A program made the position numbers and the translations under genes. Of a stretch of 64,000 bases of DNA, positions 17,258-26,540 are shown piece by piece. This DNA is from CAYWXV01 sp964462535 (GTDB lineage Bacteria > Bacteroidota > Ignavibacteria > OLB7), in NCBI GenBank assembly GCA_964462535.1, contig CAYWXV010000001.1:488198-552197 (forward strand), in the 5' to 3' direction. Numbering within the stretch: the stretch's first letter is position 1; every line of letters begins with the position of its first letter. The notes under the pieces were generated by a model. It was not told the DNA's origin. It saw nothing but the letters and a program-made list of their open reading frames with translations, and did not search any database.

Positions 17258-18799
17258 ATGTTCTCACATCTCCGGTCAGCCACGACGTATGGCATCAGCG
17301 CTCACGTTCTGGATGTCGAAACGCATGTCGATCCCGGCATCTTCAATTTTGCGCTCGTCGGTCTGCCCGATAACGCCGTACGTGAAAGCCGCGAGCGGGT
17401 CAACGCTGCAATACGACACGCGGGACTCAAGCTCCCAATCGCACGGTTCACGGTGAACCTTGCCCCGGCCGACATGCGGAAGGAAGGGGCGGCATTCGAC
17501 CTCCCCATTGCAATCGGGCTGCTCACCGCCACCTCGCAAATTCCGATCGACCCCGTCAGGAACGCGTTGATCCTGGGCGAACTCTCTCTTGACGGCCTCC
17601 TCCGTCCCGTCCGGGGAGTGCTGTCGATCGCGTTGGAAGCGCGACGGCGATCCATTGATCGAATCATCCTCCCTCGCGCCAATGCGCACGAAGCGGGCCT
17701 TGTGGAGGGTGTTGAGGTACTCGGAATGGAGCACTTGAAGGAGGTCCTCGAGTGGCTCGACGGCACGAAAACGATCGAGCCAACCGTGGTCGACCGGTCC
17801 GAATTGTTCGCACAACCAGAAACGACGACCATTGATCTGGCCGACGTGAAGGGGCAGGAGAACGTGAAACGCGCGTTCGAGGTCGCTGCGGCGGGGGGGC
17901 ACAACCTAGTGATGGTGGGGCCTCCTGGCTCGGGCAAGACTATGATCGCCCGCAGGCTTCCAACACTGCTGCCGGAGATGACGTTCGAAGAGGCTTTGGA
18001 CACGACGCGCGTCCACTCCGTTGCGGGCGCTTTGCCGAAGGGTACGCCATTGGTTACGCGGCGCCCATTCCGCAGCCCGCACCATACGATTAGCGATGCC
18101 GCCCTCGTTGGTGGAGGAATGGGCGTTCCTCGTCCTGGGGAAATTAGCCTGGCACATCATGGCGTCCTGTTTCTGGACGAGCTCCCCGAGTTCCAGCGAA
18201 ACGTACTCGAGGTACTGCGACAGCCATTGGAGGAAAAGTCAATCACGATAGCTCGATCCCGCACCAGCCTTACGTTTCCCGCGAACTTCCAGCTGGTTGC
18301 CAGCATGAACCCGTGCCCGTGCGGCAATCTTGGCAACCCGCATGCCGAGTGCTCGTGCACACCTCAACAGGTACAGAAGTACATGGCTCGGATCTCCGGC
18401 CCGTTGCTGGACCGAATCGATATTCACGTTGAGGTTGCGGCGGTCAGATATCGCGATCTTGCCGCCAAACGAGGGGGCGAGTCTTCGATGGATGTTCGTC
18501 GGCGCGTCGTTGCTGCGCGCGATATTCAGAGTGCTCGGTTCTCGCGACGTCGCGATCTGTTCAAGAATGCGGACATGAATTCGCGCGACATCGCCAACTG
18601 GTGCACTATCGACGCGGTGGGAGCCGAGATTCTGAAGACGGCAATGCAGAAAATCGGTCTGTCGGCTCGCGCCTACGATAGGATTCAGAAGGTGGCCCGC
18701 ACTATTGCCGACCTTGCCGGCTCCGAGGCGATTGAGCCGGCTCATCTCTCGGAGGCTATCCAGTACCGGAGTCTGGATCGACAGTTCTGGAACGTCTGA
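17258..18799 (+). CDS. comM: YifB/ComM family Mg chelatase-like AAA+ ATPase
   Basis: ComM is a hexameric helicase that promotes branch migration during integration of DNA taken up by natural transformation. The 513-residue protein has the ChlI-like N-domain (about 1-180), Walker A GPPGSGKT (221-228), Walker B VLFLDEL (303-309), the FRSPHHTISDAALVGGG segment (271-287), a zinc-binding-like CPCGNLGNPHAECSC stretch, and the C-terminal Mg-chelatase domain. The frame runs back to 17168, but similarity begins at the ATG 17258 (MFSHLRSATTYG). Ribokinase follows 19 nt downstream. ComEC and ComF homologues are elsewhere in the window. Confidence 0.9.
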   Translation: MFSHLRSATTYGISAHVLDVETHVDPGIFNFALVGLPDNAVRESRERVNAAIRHAGLKLPIARFTVNLAPADMRKEGAAFDLPIAIGLLTATSQIPIDPVRNALILGELSLDGLLRPVRGVLSIALEARRRSIDRIILPRANAHEAGLVEGVEVLGMEHLKEVLEWLDGTKTIEPTVVDRSELFAQPETTTIDLADVKGQENVKRAFEVAAAGGHNLVMVGPPGSGKTMIARRLPTLLPEMTFEEALDTTRVHSVAGALPKGTPLVTRRPFRSPHHTISDAALVGGGMGVPRPGEISLAHHGVLFLDELPEFQRNVLEVLRQPLEEKSITIARSRTSLTFPANFQLVASMNPCPCGNLGNPHAECSCTPQQVQKYMARISGPLLDRIDIHVEVAAVRYRDLAAKRGGESSMDVRRRVVAARDIQSARFSRRRDLFKNADMNSRDIANWCTIDAVGAEILKTAMQKIGLSARAYDRIQKVARTIADLAGSEAIEPAHLSEAIQYRSLDRQFWNV

Positions 18800-18818
18800 A
18801 CGTATCGACGCCGCAACA

Positions 18819-19781
18819 ATGACAACTTCAAATCGGGTCAACTCTCGCCGCTTGGACGTGGCTGTTCTCGGCGGTCTCAATGTCGACTATCTCATTCACG
18901 GCGGACCGCTCCCACGTCCGGGGGAGACCACGGTTGGATCGGCGCTGTCGATTGGCTCCGGCGGCAAGGGTGGCAATCAGGCCGTCGGTGTAGCTCGTCT
19001 AGGAGGGCGGGTCGCGATGATCGGTCTCGTAGGTGACGACGATGCTGGGAGACGCCTTGTGGCGGAGCTTGTTTCCGAAGGAGTATCTACCGCATGCGTG
19101 ATGATCAGTGATACGCACCAGACCGGATCAGCTGTGATCATGGTGGACACGCACGGCGAGAAACAGATCATGGTCGCTCCCGGGGCTAATGGAGGACTGT
19201 TAATCCCCAACGTCCGCTCGGCCGAGCCGACGATCGCTACGACATCCGTTCTCGTTACGCAACTGGAGGTCCCTTTAGACGCCACCATTGAGGCCTGTCA
19301 GATCGCGCGAGAGTCAGAGACCATCGTTATTCTTGACGCCGCCACGGCATCTCCCCTACCCTCTGAGCTGCTGGTCAACGTGGATATCATTCGGTGCAAT
19401 GCGCACGAGGCGGAGGCCATCACGTCTATCCCGGTCACCGACGAGTCGACGGCAATGCGGGCTACCGATGTGCTCATGCGGTATGGCGTCGAGGTCGCAA
19501 TTGTGCAGGCCGGCTACGCGGGAGACCTGGTAAGAACATCCAGGGATTCAGTACTCCTCCGCCGTATTCCGGTGAACGCAATCGACAACACCGGAGCCGG
19601 TGACGCTTTTGTAGCAGCACTTGCGCTCGAAATTGCGCGAGGGGAATCGATAGTTCAGGCAGCCCGGTTTGCAAACGGGGCGGCGGCGCTTGCCACAACG
19701 GTCGTGGGGGCCAGAGGCGGTCTCCCTGGACGGGATGCGGTCAACAGGATCGTTGCTGGCATTGACGCAGCAAACAGTTAG
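18819..19781 (+). CDS. rbsK: Ribokinase (PfkB family sugar kinase)
   Basis: ATP-dependent kinase of the PfkB family, most like ribokinase, which makes ribose 5-phosphate. The first signature GGKGGNQA is at 48-55 and the second, DNTGAGDAF, ends with catalytic base D262. The N-terminal GGLNVDYL and the length of 320 aa fit. The ATG at 18819 gives the normal N-terminus and lies 19 nt after comM. No ribose transporter or other rbs gene is nearby, so the sugar is inferred from family resemblance alone. Confidence 0.85.
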   Translation: MTTSNRVNSRRLDVAVLGGLNVDYLIHGGPLPRPGETTVGSALSIGSGGKGGNQAVGVARLGGRVAMIGLVGDDDAGRRLVAELVSEGVSTACVMISDTHQTGSAVIMVDTHGEKQIMVAPGANGGLLIPNVRSAEPTIATTSVLVTQLEVPLDATIEACQIARESETIVILDAATASPLPSELLVNVDIIRCNAHEAEAITSIPVTDESTAMRATDVLMRYGVEVAIVQAGYAGDLVRTSRDSVLLRRIPVNAIDNTGAGDAFVAALALEIARGESIVQAARFANGAAALATTVVGARGGLPGRDAVNRIVAGIDAANS

Positions 19782-19850
19782 CGTGTGCTTCTCCCCCGCA
19801 ACACTACGTAACCCGGTATCGCAAACGCCGCGGCGTATTTTCGACCCTTT

Positions 19851-21458
19851 ATGAGTACTAATCTGACGAAGGAAATCGCGCGCCGTCGGACGTTCGCGAT
19901 TATCTCGCACCCGGATGCGGGGAAGACAACGCTGACCGAGAAACTCCTTCTGTATGGGGGAGCACTGCGACTTGCGGGCTCGGTTACGGCACGTAGGAAT
20001 CAGCGGCGCGCCACAAGCGACTGGATGGAAATGGAGAAGCAGCGCGGCATCTCCGTTACATCGACGGTGCTTCAGTTCGAGTACGACGGGCACACCGTTA
20101 ATCTACTCGATACGCCGGGTCACGAGGATTTCTCGGAAGACACATACCGCACGTTGACGGCTGCCGACAGTGCCGTGATGTTGATCGACGCGGCGAAGGG
20201 AATTGAGCCGCAGACGCGCAAACTCTTCGAGGTCTGTCGCCTTCGAGGAATTCCCGTGTTTACCTTCATCAACAAGCTCGATCGTCCCGGACGTCCTCCC
20301 CTGGAATTGATCGACGAGTTGGAGTCCGAGTTTGGCATTACTCCCTATCCATGGAACTGGCCGATCGGTATGGGGGATACGTTTGCCGGTGTGTACGACC
20401 GCGTCTCATCCACTGCGTGTCTCTACCAACGGACGGAGCGTGGTGCGTTCAGGGCACCGGTCGATGTGACGAACCTGAATGACGCCAGACTTGAGGCCGT
20501 GATTGGCCCACGCGAGTTATCGTCGCTCCGTGATGATATCGAGTTGCTGAGCGGTGCGGGAGCGGTCTTCGAGCACGACCGATTTCTGACAGGTGACATC
20601 TCCCCAACATTCTTCGGAAGTGCGGTGAACAACTTCGGGGTCGATCTCTTCCTGAACGAATTCCTCAAACTCGCCCCCCCACCCGGCTCCAGATCGAGCG
20701 ATGTCGGGACACGGTTTCCAGAGGATGATGAATTCAGCGGGTTCGTGTTCAAGATTCAGGCAAACATGGATCGGCAACATCGGGATCGCGTCGCCTTTCT
20801 CCGCGTTGTCACCGGAAGATTCGAAAAGGATATGGTGGTGACGAACGCTCGAACAGGGAGGGACGTCCGAATCAGCCGCTCGCACCGTCTGTTCGCGCAA
20901 GAGCGCGAGACGATCGAAGAGGCCTACCCTGGGGATGTCATTGGCCTGATGAACCCGGGTCTCTTCGCCATTGGCGACACGGTCACGGCCGGGAGCAGGT
21001 TTCAGTACGAGGGTATCCCCCACTTCTCCCCCGAGCGATTCGCGGCGATCCGCACATCCAGCCCAGCGAAGCGGAAAGCGCTTCAGAAGGGACTCGACCA
21101 GTTGCGCGAAGAGGGTGCGATCCAGGTGATGATGTCGCCGAACAGCACCGACCCGATTCTGGCTGCAGTGGGCGCACTCCAGTTCGATGTCGTGAAATTC
21201 AGACTCGAGGCTGAGTATGGGGTCGATGCGATCCTTACACCCCTCTCGTTCGTTGCTGCCCGCTGGCTGGTTGCTCCAGAGGCCGTGATCGCGTCGATGG
21301 TACTCTACTCCGGCACGCAGATCGTGCGCGACGCGGAGGGACACCCCGTGATGCTCTTTCAGAGCGAATGGCACATTGGCGCCTCACAGGAGAAGAATCC
21401 GGACGTCACATTCAATCGCGTCGTCCGCGGGGAAGCGGTCGACGTTGGGAGGTCATGA
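19851..21458 (+). CDS. prfC: Peptide chain release factor 3
   Basis: Translational GTPase that recycles RF1/RF2 from the ribosome after peptide release. G1 is SHPDAGKT (19-26), followed by the RF3-typical ARRNQRRATSDWMEMEKQRG region, DTPGHED (G3) and NKLDRPGR (G4). The 535-aa length is standard. A TATTTTCG box about 16 nt upstream of the ATG resembles a -7 element with a short leader. The stop overlaps the first of two possible ATG codons of the LOG-family gene, indicating co-translation. Confidence 0.95.
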   Translation: MSTNLTKEIARRRTFAIISHPDAGKTTLTEKLLLYGGALRLAGSVTARRNQRRATSDWMEMEKQRGISVTSTVLQFEYDGHTVNLLDTPGHEDFSEDTYRTLTAADSAVMLIDAAKGIEPQTRKLFEVCRLRGIPVFTFINKLDRPGRPPLELIDELESEFGITPYPWNWPIGMGDTFAGVYDRVSSTACLYQRTERGAFRAPVDVTNLNDARLEAVIGPRELSSLRDDIELLSGAGAVFEHDRFLTGDISPTFFGSAVNNFGVDLFLNEFLKLAPPPGSRSSDVGTRFPEDDEFSGFVFKIQANMDRQHRDRVAFLRVVTGRFEKDMVVTNARTGRDVRISRSHRLFAQERETIEEAYPGDVIGLMNPGLFAIGDTVTAGSRFQYEGIPHFSPERFAAIRTSSPAKRKALQKGLDQLREEGAIQVMMSPNSTDPILAAVGALQFDVVKFRLEAEYGVDAILTPLSFVAARWLVAPEAVIASMVLYSGTQIVRDAEGHPVMLFQSEWHIGASQEKNPDVTFNRVVRGEAVDVGRS

Positions 21459-22036
21459 TGAGGCTATGCGTCTTCTGCGGGTCGAAGAGTGGTGACAATC
21501 CCGCCTACCGGGAGGCCGCGATTCTCCTGGGGAGTGAGCTCGCACGACGTGGAATCGGCCTGGTCTATGGAGGGGGGCGGGTTGGAATGATGGGACACGT
21601 TGCCGACGCGGTAGTCGAGGCCGGCGGGGAGACGATCGGCGTCATACCGAGAGCGCTGCAGAAGCTGGAACTGGCCCACACCGGCATCTCCGAACTGAGG
21701 GTTGTCGGTTCCATGCACGAACGGAAGCGTGTCATGGCGGACCTCTCGGACGGATTCATAACTCTTCCTGGGGGGTTCGGCACAATGGAGGAGTTCTTCG
21801 AGACCGTAACATGGAGTCTCCTTGGTATCCATCACAAACCGTGTGGCATCGTGAATACCGGCGGCTACTATGATCCCCTGCTGACATTGATCGACAGGTT
21901 CATTGAGCAGTCATTCGCCACCGCGGAACATCGCAAGCTCATCGTGGCCGATTCTGACCCCCTCCGCCTGCTCGACAGGGTCGTTGACTACCGACCACCA
22001 CGTTTGATGGAGTGGATCGATGATGACGAGGTGTGA
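21458..22036 (+). CDS. LOG family protein (nucleoside 5'-monophosphate phosphoribohydrolase-like)
   Basis: Rossmann-like protein of the TIGR00730 / lysine-decarboxylase-like family, whose characterised members release the base from cytokinin riboside monophosphate or purine nucleotides. The catalytic motif PGGFGTMEE is at 104-112, and the nucleotide-binding YGGGRVGMMG at 37-46. Two adjacent ATG codons (21455, 21458) overlap the prfC stop; GGGAGG at 21447-21452 is better spaced for the second. The 192-aa length is typical. Bacterial roles are mostly unknown. Confidence 0.87.
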   Translation: MRLCVFCGSKSGDNPAYREAAILLGSELARRGIGLVYGGGRVGMMGHVADAVVEAGGETIGVIPRALQKLELAHTGISELRVVGSMHERKRVMADLSDGFITLPGGFGTMEEFFETVTWSLLGIHHKPCGIVNTGGYYDPLLTLIDRFIEQSFATAEHRKLIVADSDPLRLLDRVVDYRPPRLMEWIDDDEV

Positions 22037-22199
22037 TCCCCGAATCCGTAACGGCGACGGTCGGTGGTGGGACGTGGTTGAATATCGTAGTGATCAGTCA
22101 ACGTTGAATTGAGGTAAGCGCGAGCTCCACATTGCGCTCCTCGTCGGTCAACGAGACGTACCTCCGGGACGGCTCATTCGCCCGTCGGAGCCCGGTCTG

Positions 22200-23648
22200 C
22201 TACGCGAGCCTGGAGTAGATCTCCAGATACTCTTCAATCTGATGCTCCCACGAGTAGTCAACTGCCATGGCGTTGCGCATCAAGACTTGCCACGCGGGTT
22301 GATCGAAGATGTAAGTCCGGAGTGCTGTTTCGATACCCCACGCAAGACCCTCCGCTGTGAAGTGATCAAACACAAATCCCGTACCCTGGCGTGTGGCAGG
22401 GTCAAATGACACCACGGTGTCGGCCAGGCCACCCGTTCTCCTTACCACCGGAATAGTTCCATACTTCAGACTGTAGAGCTGATTCAATCCGCACGGTTCA
22501 AAGCGCGAGGGCATCAAGAAAATGTCCGCTCCCGCCTCTATCAGGTGCGCGAGCTCGTTGCTGAATCCACGATAGAAGCTGACCCGATCGGGAAATCTCG
22601 ACTGCAGCCAGGCGAAGTAGTTCTCATACTTCTTCTCTCCCGATCCAAGCACCGCTAGTTGAGCATCGTATCGTTCAAGCAGATCCTCCATGCATTCGAA
22701 GAACAGATCGAACCCCTTCTGTGGGGTAAGCCGTGACACTACGCCCAGGAGCGGAACATCTGGCCGCACGGGGAGTTCCATCCTGCTCGCCAGGTTCTCC
22801 TTGCAGACCTGCTTTCCCGCGGGATCGTTCAACGAGTAGTGCGCCGGGATCAACGCATCGATTTCCGGATTCCATTCATTGACATCGATACCATTCACGA
22901 TGCCAATCAGCGCCTCCGAGCGACGCCTTAGCAACCCGTCAAGTCCGGCGCCGAACTCGGGTGTTTGAATCTCCCGCGCATATGTCTTACTCACCGCGGT
23001 CACAACATCTGCGTAGAGGATCCCCGATTTCATATAGCTGACGACCCCGTTCGTCAGATCGTCCTGAAAGAAGAGATCGCGGTGGCTCGAGAGTCCCAAG
23101 TCGTGCAACACGCTCGACGGAAAGATTCCCTGGTAGGCGATGTTGTGAATGGTGAGAACTGTCCGACTGCGTCGTAGCAGTCCGTCCCAGTTGAAGGTTG
23201 TACGAAGGAGAACAGGGACCAGGGCCGTCTGCCAGTCGTTGCAGTGGACGATGTCTGGCGACCACCCCATGTACTGGCAACAGACAAGAGCCGCGTGCGA
23301 CAGCAGATAGAAGCGAAAGTACTCGTCGTCGTGATCCGTGTAGATCGAACCACGCGAGTAGTAGTCGGGTGCGTGGATCAGGTAGACATCAACATCCGAT
23401 CCAGGCAGCAGGGTCGTGTACACCGAGATCACGATTGTTCGCTCCCCGATGCGCAACGGCACGTTCTGGAGATACTCCACTTCGTGCAGGTCGTATGCCG
23501 AGGTGTCTATGCTGGAGTAGAGCGGCATAAAGACCCTGACATCGAGACCGCGCGCAGAGAGGTATTTCGGGAGCGCCCCGGAAACGTCTCCGAGCCCTCC
23601 CGTCTTGGCAAACGGTGCTACCTCGGAGGCTATGAAACAGACATTCAT
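22200..23648 (-). CDS. glgA: Glycogen synthase
   Basis: GT5 glucosyltransferase that extends alpha-1,4-glucan from ADP- or UDP-glucose. The N-terminal KTGGLGDV (15-22) is the sugar-nucleotide-binding signature; the C-domain has the EPCGLNQLYSLKYGTIPVVRRTGGLADTV-type region with GGL. Length of 482 aa is normal. The frame is open far upstream, through the end of the previous gene, but the ATG at 23648 is where the family begins and lies 44 nt after the preceding stop. It is last in a probable six-gene operon. No branching or phosphorylase gene is in the window. Confidence 0.92.
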   Translation of the reverse strand: MNVCFIASEVAPFAKTGGLGDVSGALPKYLSARGLDVRVFMPLYSSIDTSAYDLHEVEYLQNVPLRIGERTIVISVYTTLLPGSDVDVYLIHAPDYYSRGSIYTDHDDEYFRFYLLSHAALVCCQYMGWSPDIVHCNDWQTALVPVLLRTTFNWDGLLRRSRTVLTIHNIAYQGIFPSSVLHDLGLSSHRDLFFQDDLTNGVVSYMKSGILYADVVTAVSKTYAREIQTPEFGAGLDGLLRRRSEALIGIVNGIDVNEWNPEIDALIPAHYSLNDPAGKQVCKENLASRMELPVRPDVPLLGVVSRLTPQKGFDLFFECMEDLLERYDAQLAVLGSGEKKYENYFAWLQSRFPDRVSFYRGFSNELAHLIEAGADIFLMPSRFEPCGLNQLYSLKYGTIPVVRRTGGLADTVVSFDPATRQGTGFVFDHFTAEGLAWGIETALRTYIFDQPAWQVLMRNAMAVDYSWEHQIEEYLEIYSRLA

Positions 23649-23692
23649 TCGGTGCTGGAGGGGTTTTTGTGCCGCGCCATCATAGGGCACGG

Positions 23693-25261
23693 TCACGGAA
23701 GATGTTGAGGGAGCCGCACGAGGACGATTGTATCGGAACCGTCCGGTATTGGTATAGAGGTGAGGCGGTGACCCAGACCCGCCAACGAGGACCCGCGAGG
23801 AGTCCAATAGGCGCCCCATACTGAGAATGAGCCCAGATCGTCGGCAAGATAGGCGATTCCCACACCCCGAACATAGTCGACAAGTCGGCGGCGCTCGATG
23901 TAGGTCCACGCGACATTGTTCACCACGCCATCCAGATTGATCACGCGAAGCGTTGGAGCAAAGAAGGCCATTGTGCCGGAGTTCCACGAACCAATGATCG
24001 AGCCGGTAGGGAGCACACGCAAGGCCGCTTCCGCCATGTGGAGTTTCGTGCTGTCCCTCCCCTCGTGTTGGAACGCGTTGAACGAGCCGAGAAGAATGAG
24101 GGCGGTGCCGAACGACCACCAGATGATTCGACGGGTTGGGAGAACTGGTTGCCGTCCGCACAACGCCTCGTAGAGACGCGAAGCAAACAAGACGGCCGGT
24201 ACTATCCACAGACCGTGATACCAACTTCGCATCAACGGAATTCGAAATGTCTGAACCACGATGAAGACTACCCAGGATGCCGCCAGTGCACTCAGAAGAA
24301 CTCGTGCACCACGCGACCACCTAGTGCCACGGAAATCCCATCGGTACATGGACGTTAGGAGCGCACCGACCGCCGCAAGAGAGGCCGTAACGACAATTGT
24401 TGCGTGAATCGCGCTTAGCCCAAAGGGAACGTAGCGGGGCGTCCAGGTGAGATTCGCCCCGATGCGAAATGCCCACTGACCCAAGCCCCAATGCTCCACA
24501 CCCAGGTAGTCGCGAGCCATCCAGGCAATGGACTGCGCCGACACCGGAAGTGGGTGACCAAAGACGAACGCATTGATCGCAAGAAACGCACCGAGTGCGG
24601 CAACCGGGACACAACCGGCCGCGGCGATCCTACGGAATCGGAACCCGTCGCGCCGATACACCCACAGCAGAGCACCGTAAATCACCGCTGTCGGAATTGC
24701 CATGTCGAGGCGCGCTATGACAAGCAACGCGGACGCCAGGGCGAGCGCACTCGCCGGGAGCGGCCCGGAACCATCAACCAGCGCGCGTGCGGACACATTC
24801 AAGAAGAGAACAAACATCATCGACGCGACGGCCGTTTCCATGCCGTTCATGCCCCCAGCCTGCGTCAGGACGACCGGCGAGAGCGCGTACAACATCGCCC
24901 CTGTGGTGGCAGCACTGGCGGACCCTCCAAGCCTTCCGACAAGCCGATGGAGCCCAACAATCGTACCGGATTCGATCAACGCCAGGAGCACAAGCACCAG
25001 ACGCAGCGTGGCTTCGGGAGTCAGATTGATTGCCGCAATGGGAATCAGGACTATCTGCCACAGCGGATGGAATCCGTTCGTCGGGGCAATGCCATCGAAC
25101 GTGAAGACACCTGTGTGGACCACGTTTCGGGCGATGGTGAGGTAGTAGAACGTGTCGTCGGGGACGATGTGCGCAAGTAGGAAATCGAGAGAGAGAAAGG
25201 CGATGGTGAGTCGGACGCACAGGCCAAGTGCCAGTGGGACGAGGGGCAATGACCTCTTCAC
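23693..25261 (-). CDS. Polytopic GT-C-like membrane glycosyltransferase, putative
   Basis: A 522-residue inner-membrane protein with about ten hydrophobic segments. After the first segment comes VPDDTFYYLTIARN (34-47), matching the acidic pair in the first periplasmic loop of GT-C glycosyltransferases; FNAFQHEGRDSTKL starts a C-terminal soluble region of about 110 residues. The frame reaches 25351, overlapping the TraB gene; a GTG at 25261, 7 nt after the TraB stop, is the likely start. It is followed by glgA. Transfer from a polyprenyl-phosphate sugar is family inference; acceptor unknown. Confidence 0.65.
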   Translation of the reverse strand: MKRSLPLVPLALGLCVRLTIAFLSLDFLLAHIVPDDTFYYLTIARNVVHTGVFTFDGIAPTNGFHPLWQIVLIPIAAINLTPEATLRLVLVLLALIESGTIVGLHRLVGRLGGSASAATTGAMLYALSPVVLTQAGGMNGMETAVASMMFVLFLNVSARALVDGSGPLPASALALASALLVIARLDMAIPTAVIYGALLWVYRRDGFRFRRIAAAGCVPVAALGAFLAINAFVFGHPLPVSAQSIAWMARDYLGVEHWGLGQWAFRIGANLTWTPRYVPFGLSAIHATIVVTASLAAVGALLTSMYRWDFRGTRWSRGARVLLSALAASWVVFIVVQTFRIPLMRSWYHGLWIVPAVLFASRLYEALCGRQPVLPTRRIIWWSFGTALILLGSFNAFQHEGRDSTKLHMAEAALRVLPTGSIIGSWNSGTMAFFAPTLRVINLDGVVNNVAWTYIERRRLVDYVRGVGIAYLADDLGSFSVWGAYWTPRGSSLAGLGHRLTSIPIPDGSDTIVLVRLPQHLP

Positions 25262-25268
25262 GTTGGGA

Positions 25269-26192
25269 TCAAAGTTGCTCGACGTGATACCCGCGAGCGG
25301 CGAGCATCGCCACGAGTCCGTCGGAACCAAGCAGGTGGAGCGCCCCAACAACGATCATGGTGCGCTGTGGGTCGTGCAGATAGGATTCGATTCGTCTCAT
25401 CCAATTTCGATTCCGTCGAACTACCAGTCGCTCGTACATCTCGGGCGACTCACTTGTCGTTTTCAGCAGTCCTTCAAGCGCCGTAATGTCGGCCGTCCGC
25501 CACGCCGTAACGATGCCTCGAAGCGCCTCGACGGCGGCGGTGTCGCCCAGCAGCTGTTCACGAAGAAACTCCTCCTGCAATGCCGGTGACATGCTGTCAA
25601 ACACGGCAATCTGATCGTCCACCGTCTCCAGACCGGCGATTTGGTAGTTGCGCTCTGTTGCCAGTCGGCTGAAGTGGATATCGAGGCCGTTCTCGGCCGC
25701 CATCCCCGCCTGCTTCAGGCTGAACGACATCACAAGCATACCGACGACCCACGGTTTGAATCGCCCGAACAAGCGGACATCCATTCCCTGCTCCTTCAAC
25801 GTCTTCGTCAAAAGCGCGTACGTCTCCGGCGAGATATTTTCCGCAAGCCCCTTCTTTCCAGTGTACATCCCTCGCATCATCAGCGTGGATTGCATGGCCT
25901 GAATACCTGAAGGACCCAGATCTAGCTCGAGTGCCAGCCGCGCGCACGAATCAAACGAACGGACAAATATCGAATCGAGCGGGTACACGTCCTCCGGTAA
26001 CGCATGCACCGAGCCCACGAGGTAGACGACACCACTATCGGATGAGACGCGCCACATGACATGCTTCTGGGGGTCGCGGCCAGCTTCCTGCGCCCGTGCG
26101 ACTGCAGTAATTCCGATCAGGAGGACAACCACGCCCGCGCAGATGCGGCTGATGGGAACGATGGCGCGTCGATGCGTTTTGGAGAGGATCAT
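25269..26192 (-). CDS. TraB/GumN family protein, exported
   Basis: Member of the TraB/PrgY/GumN (Tiki-like) family, some of which are metalloproteases. An N-terminal hydrophobic stretch ending ARAQE suggests export. Both family GxxH motifs are present: YLVGSVHAL near the N-terminus and VVGALHLLG near the C-terminus, with conserved glutamates such as ALELDLG. The ATG at 26192 is preferred over 26234 because the longer form overlaps the upstream gene. Length of 307 aa is normal. The role in this operon is unknown. Confidence 0.8.
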   Translation of the reverse strand: MILSKTHRRAIVPISRICAGVVVLLIGITAVARAQEAGRDPQKHVMWRVSSDSGVVYLVGSVHALPEDVYPLDSIFVRSFDSCARLALELDLGPSGIQAMQSTLMMRGMYTGKKGLAENISPETYALLTKTLKEQGMDVRLFGRFKPWVVGMLVMSFSLKQAGMAAENGLDIHFSRLATERNYQIAGLETVDDQIAVFDSMSPALQEEFLREQLLGDTAAVEALRGIVTAWRTADITALEGLLKTTSESPEMYERLVVRRNRNWMRRIESYLHDPQRTMIVVGALHLLGSDGLVAMLAARGYHVEQL

Positions 26193-26217
26193 GCGGGAAT
26201 GCGTGGATGGGTACCGT

Positions 26218-26520
26218 CTAGAAGCGCTGGACATGCGTCAGAACTCGTCTCGACGCGCGGAACTTGTCCCCAAAGCGCTCAACTCCTTCCGACTGCAGCC
26301 GAGGAGCGTGGCGCTCCAGATAGTTCTGCAACGCGGCTTTGTCCACGAGCCTGTAGCGCACGCTAAGACATCGCCAGTCATCCGCGCCGTCAACAGAGAA
26401 GAGATCGGCACCAAGAATGCCGGGGATCTTCTGGATCTCTTTGACGTGGCTCCGGAGCCACGCGACATAGTCGTCGGCCACATCAGGAGAGATATCGAGG
26501 TTGACTTCGTAGATAACCAT
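26218..26520 (-). CDS. DUF4286 family protein
   Basis: A 100-residue cytosolic protein beginning MVIYEVNLDI, with an antibiotic biosynthesis monooxygenase-like ferredoxin fold pattern: YVAWLRSHVKEI, then FSVDG, and a C-terminal YLERHAPRLQ helix. The family is widespread in Bacteroidota and uncharacterised. An in-frame ATG at 26535 is possible, but the family starts at 26520. Neighbours are 20-25 nt away on both sides, within the operon. Confidence 0.75.
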   Translation of the reverse strand: MVIYEVNLDISPDVADDYVAWLRSHVKEIQKIPGILGADLFSVDGADDWRCLSVRYRLVDKAALQNYLERHAPRLQSEGVERFGDKFRASRRVLTHVQRF

Positions 26521-26540
26521 GGGTCCACCGTGCACGGATG

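Noticed and set aside
20517..21374. Minus-strand open frame of 285 codons inside prfC
   Set aside because: Shadow of a fully recognisable release factor 3 gene; no motif, no promoter or ribosome-binding site.
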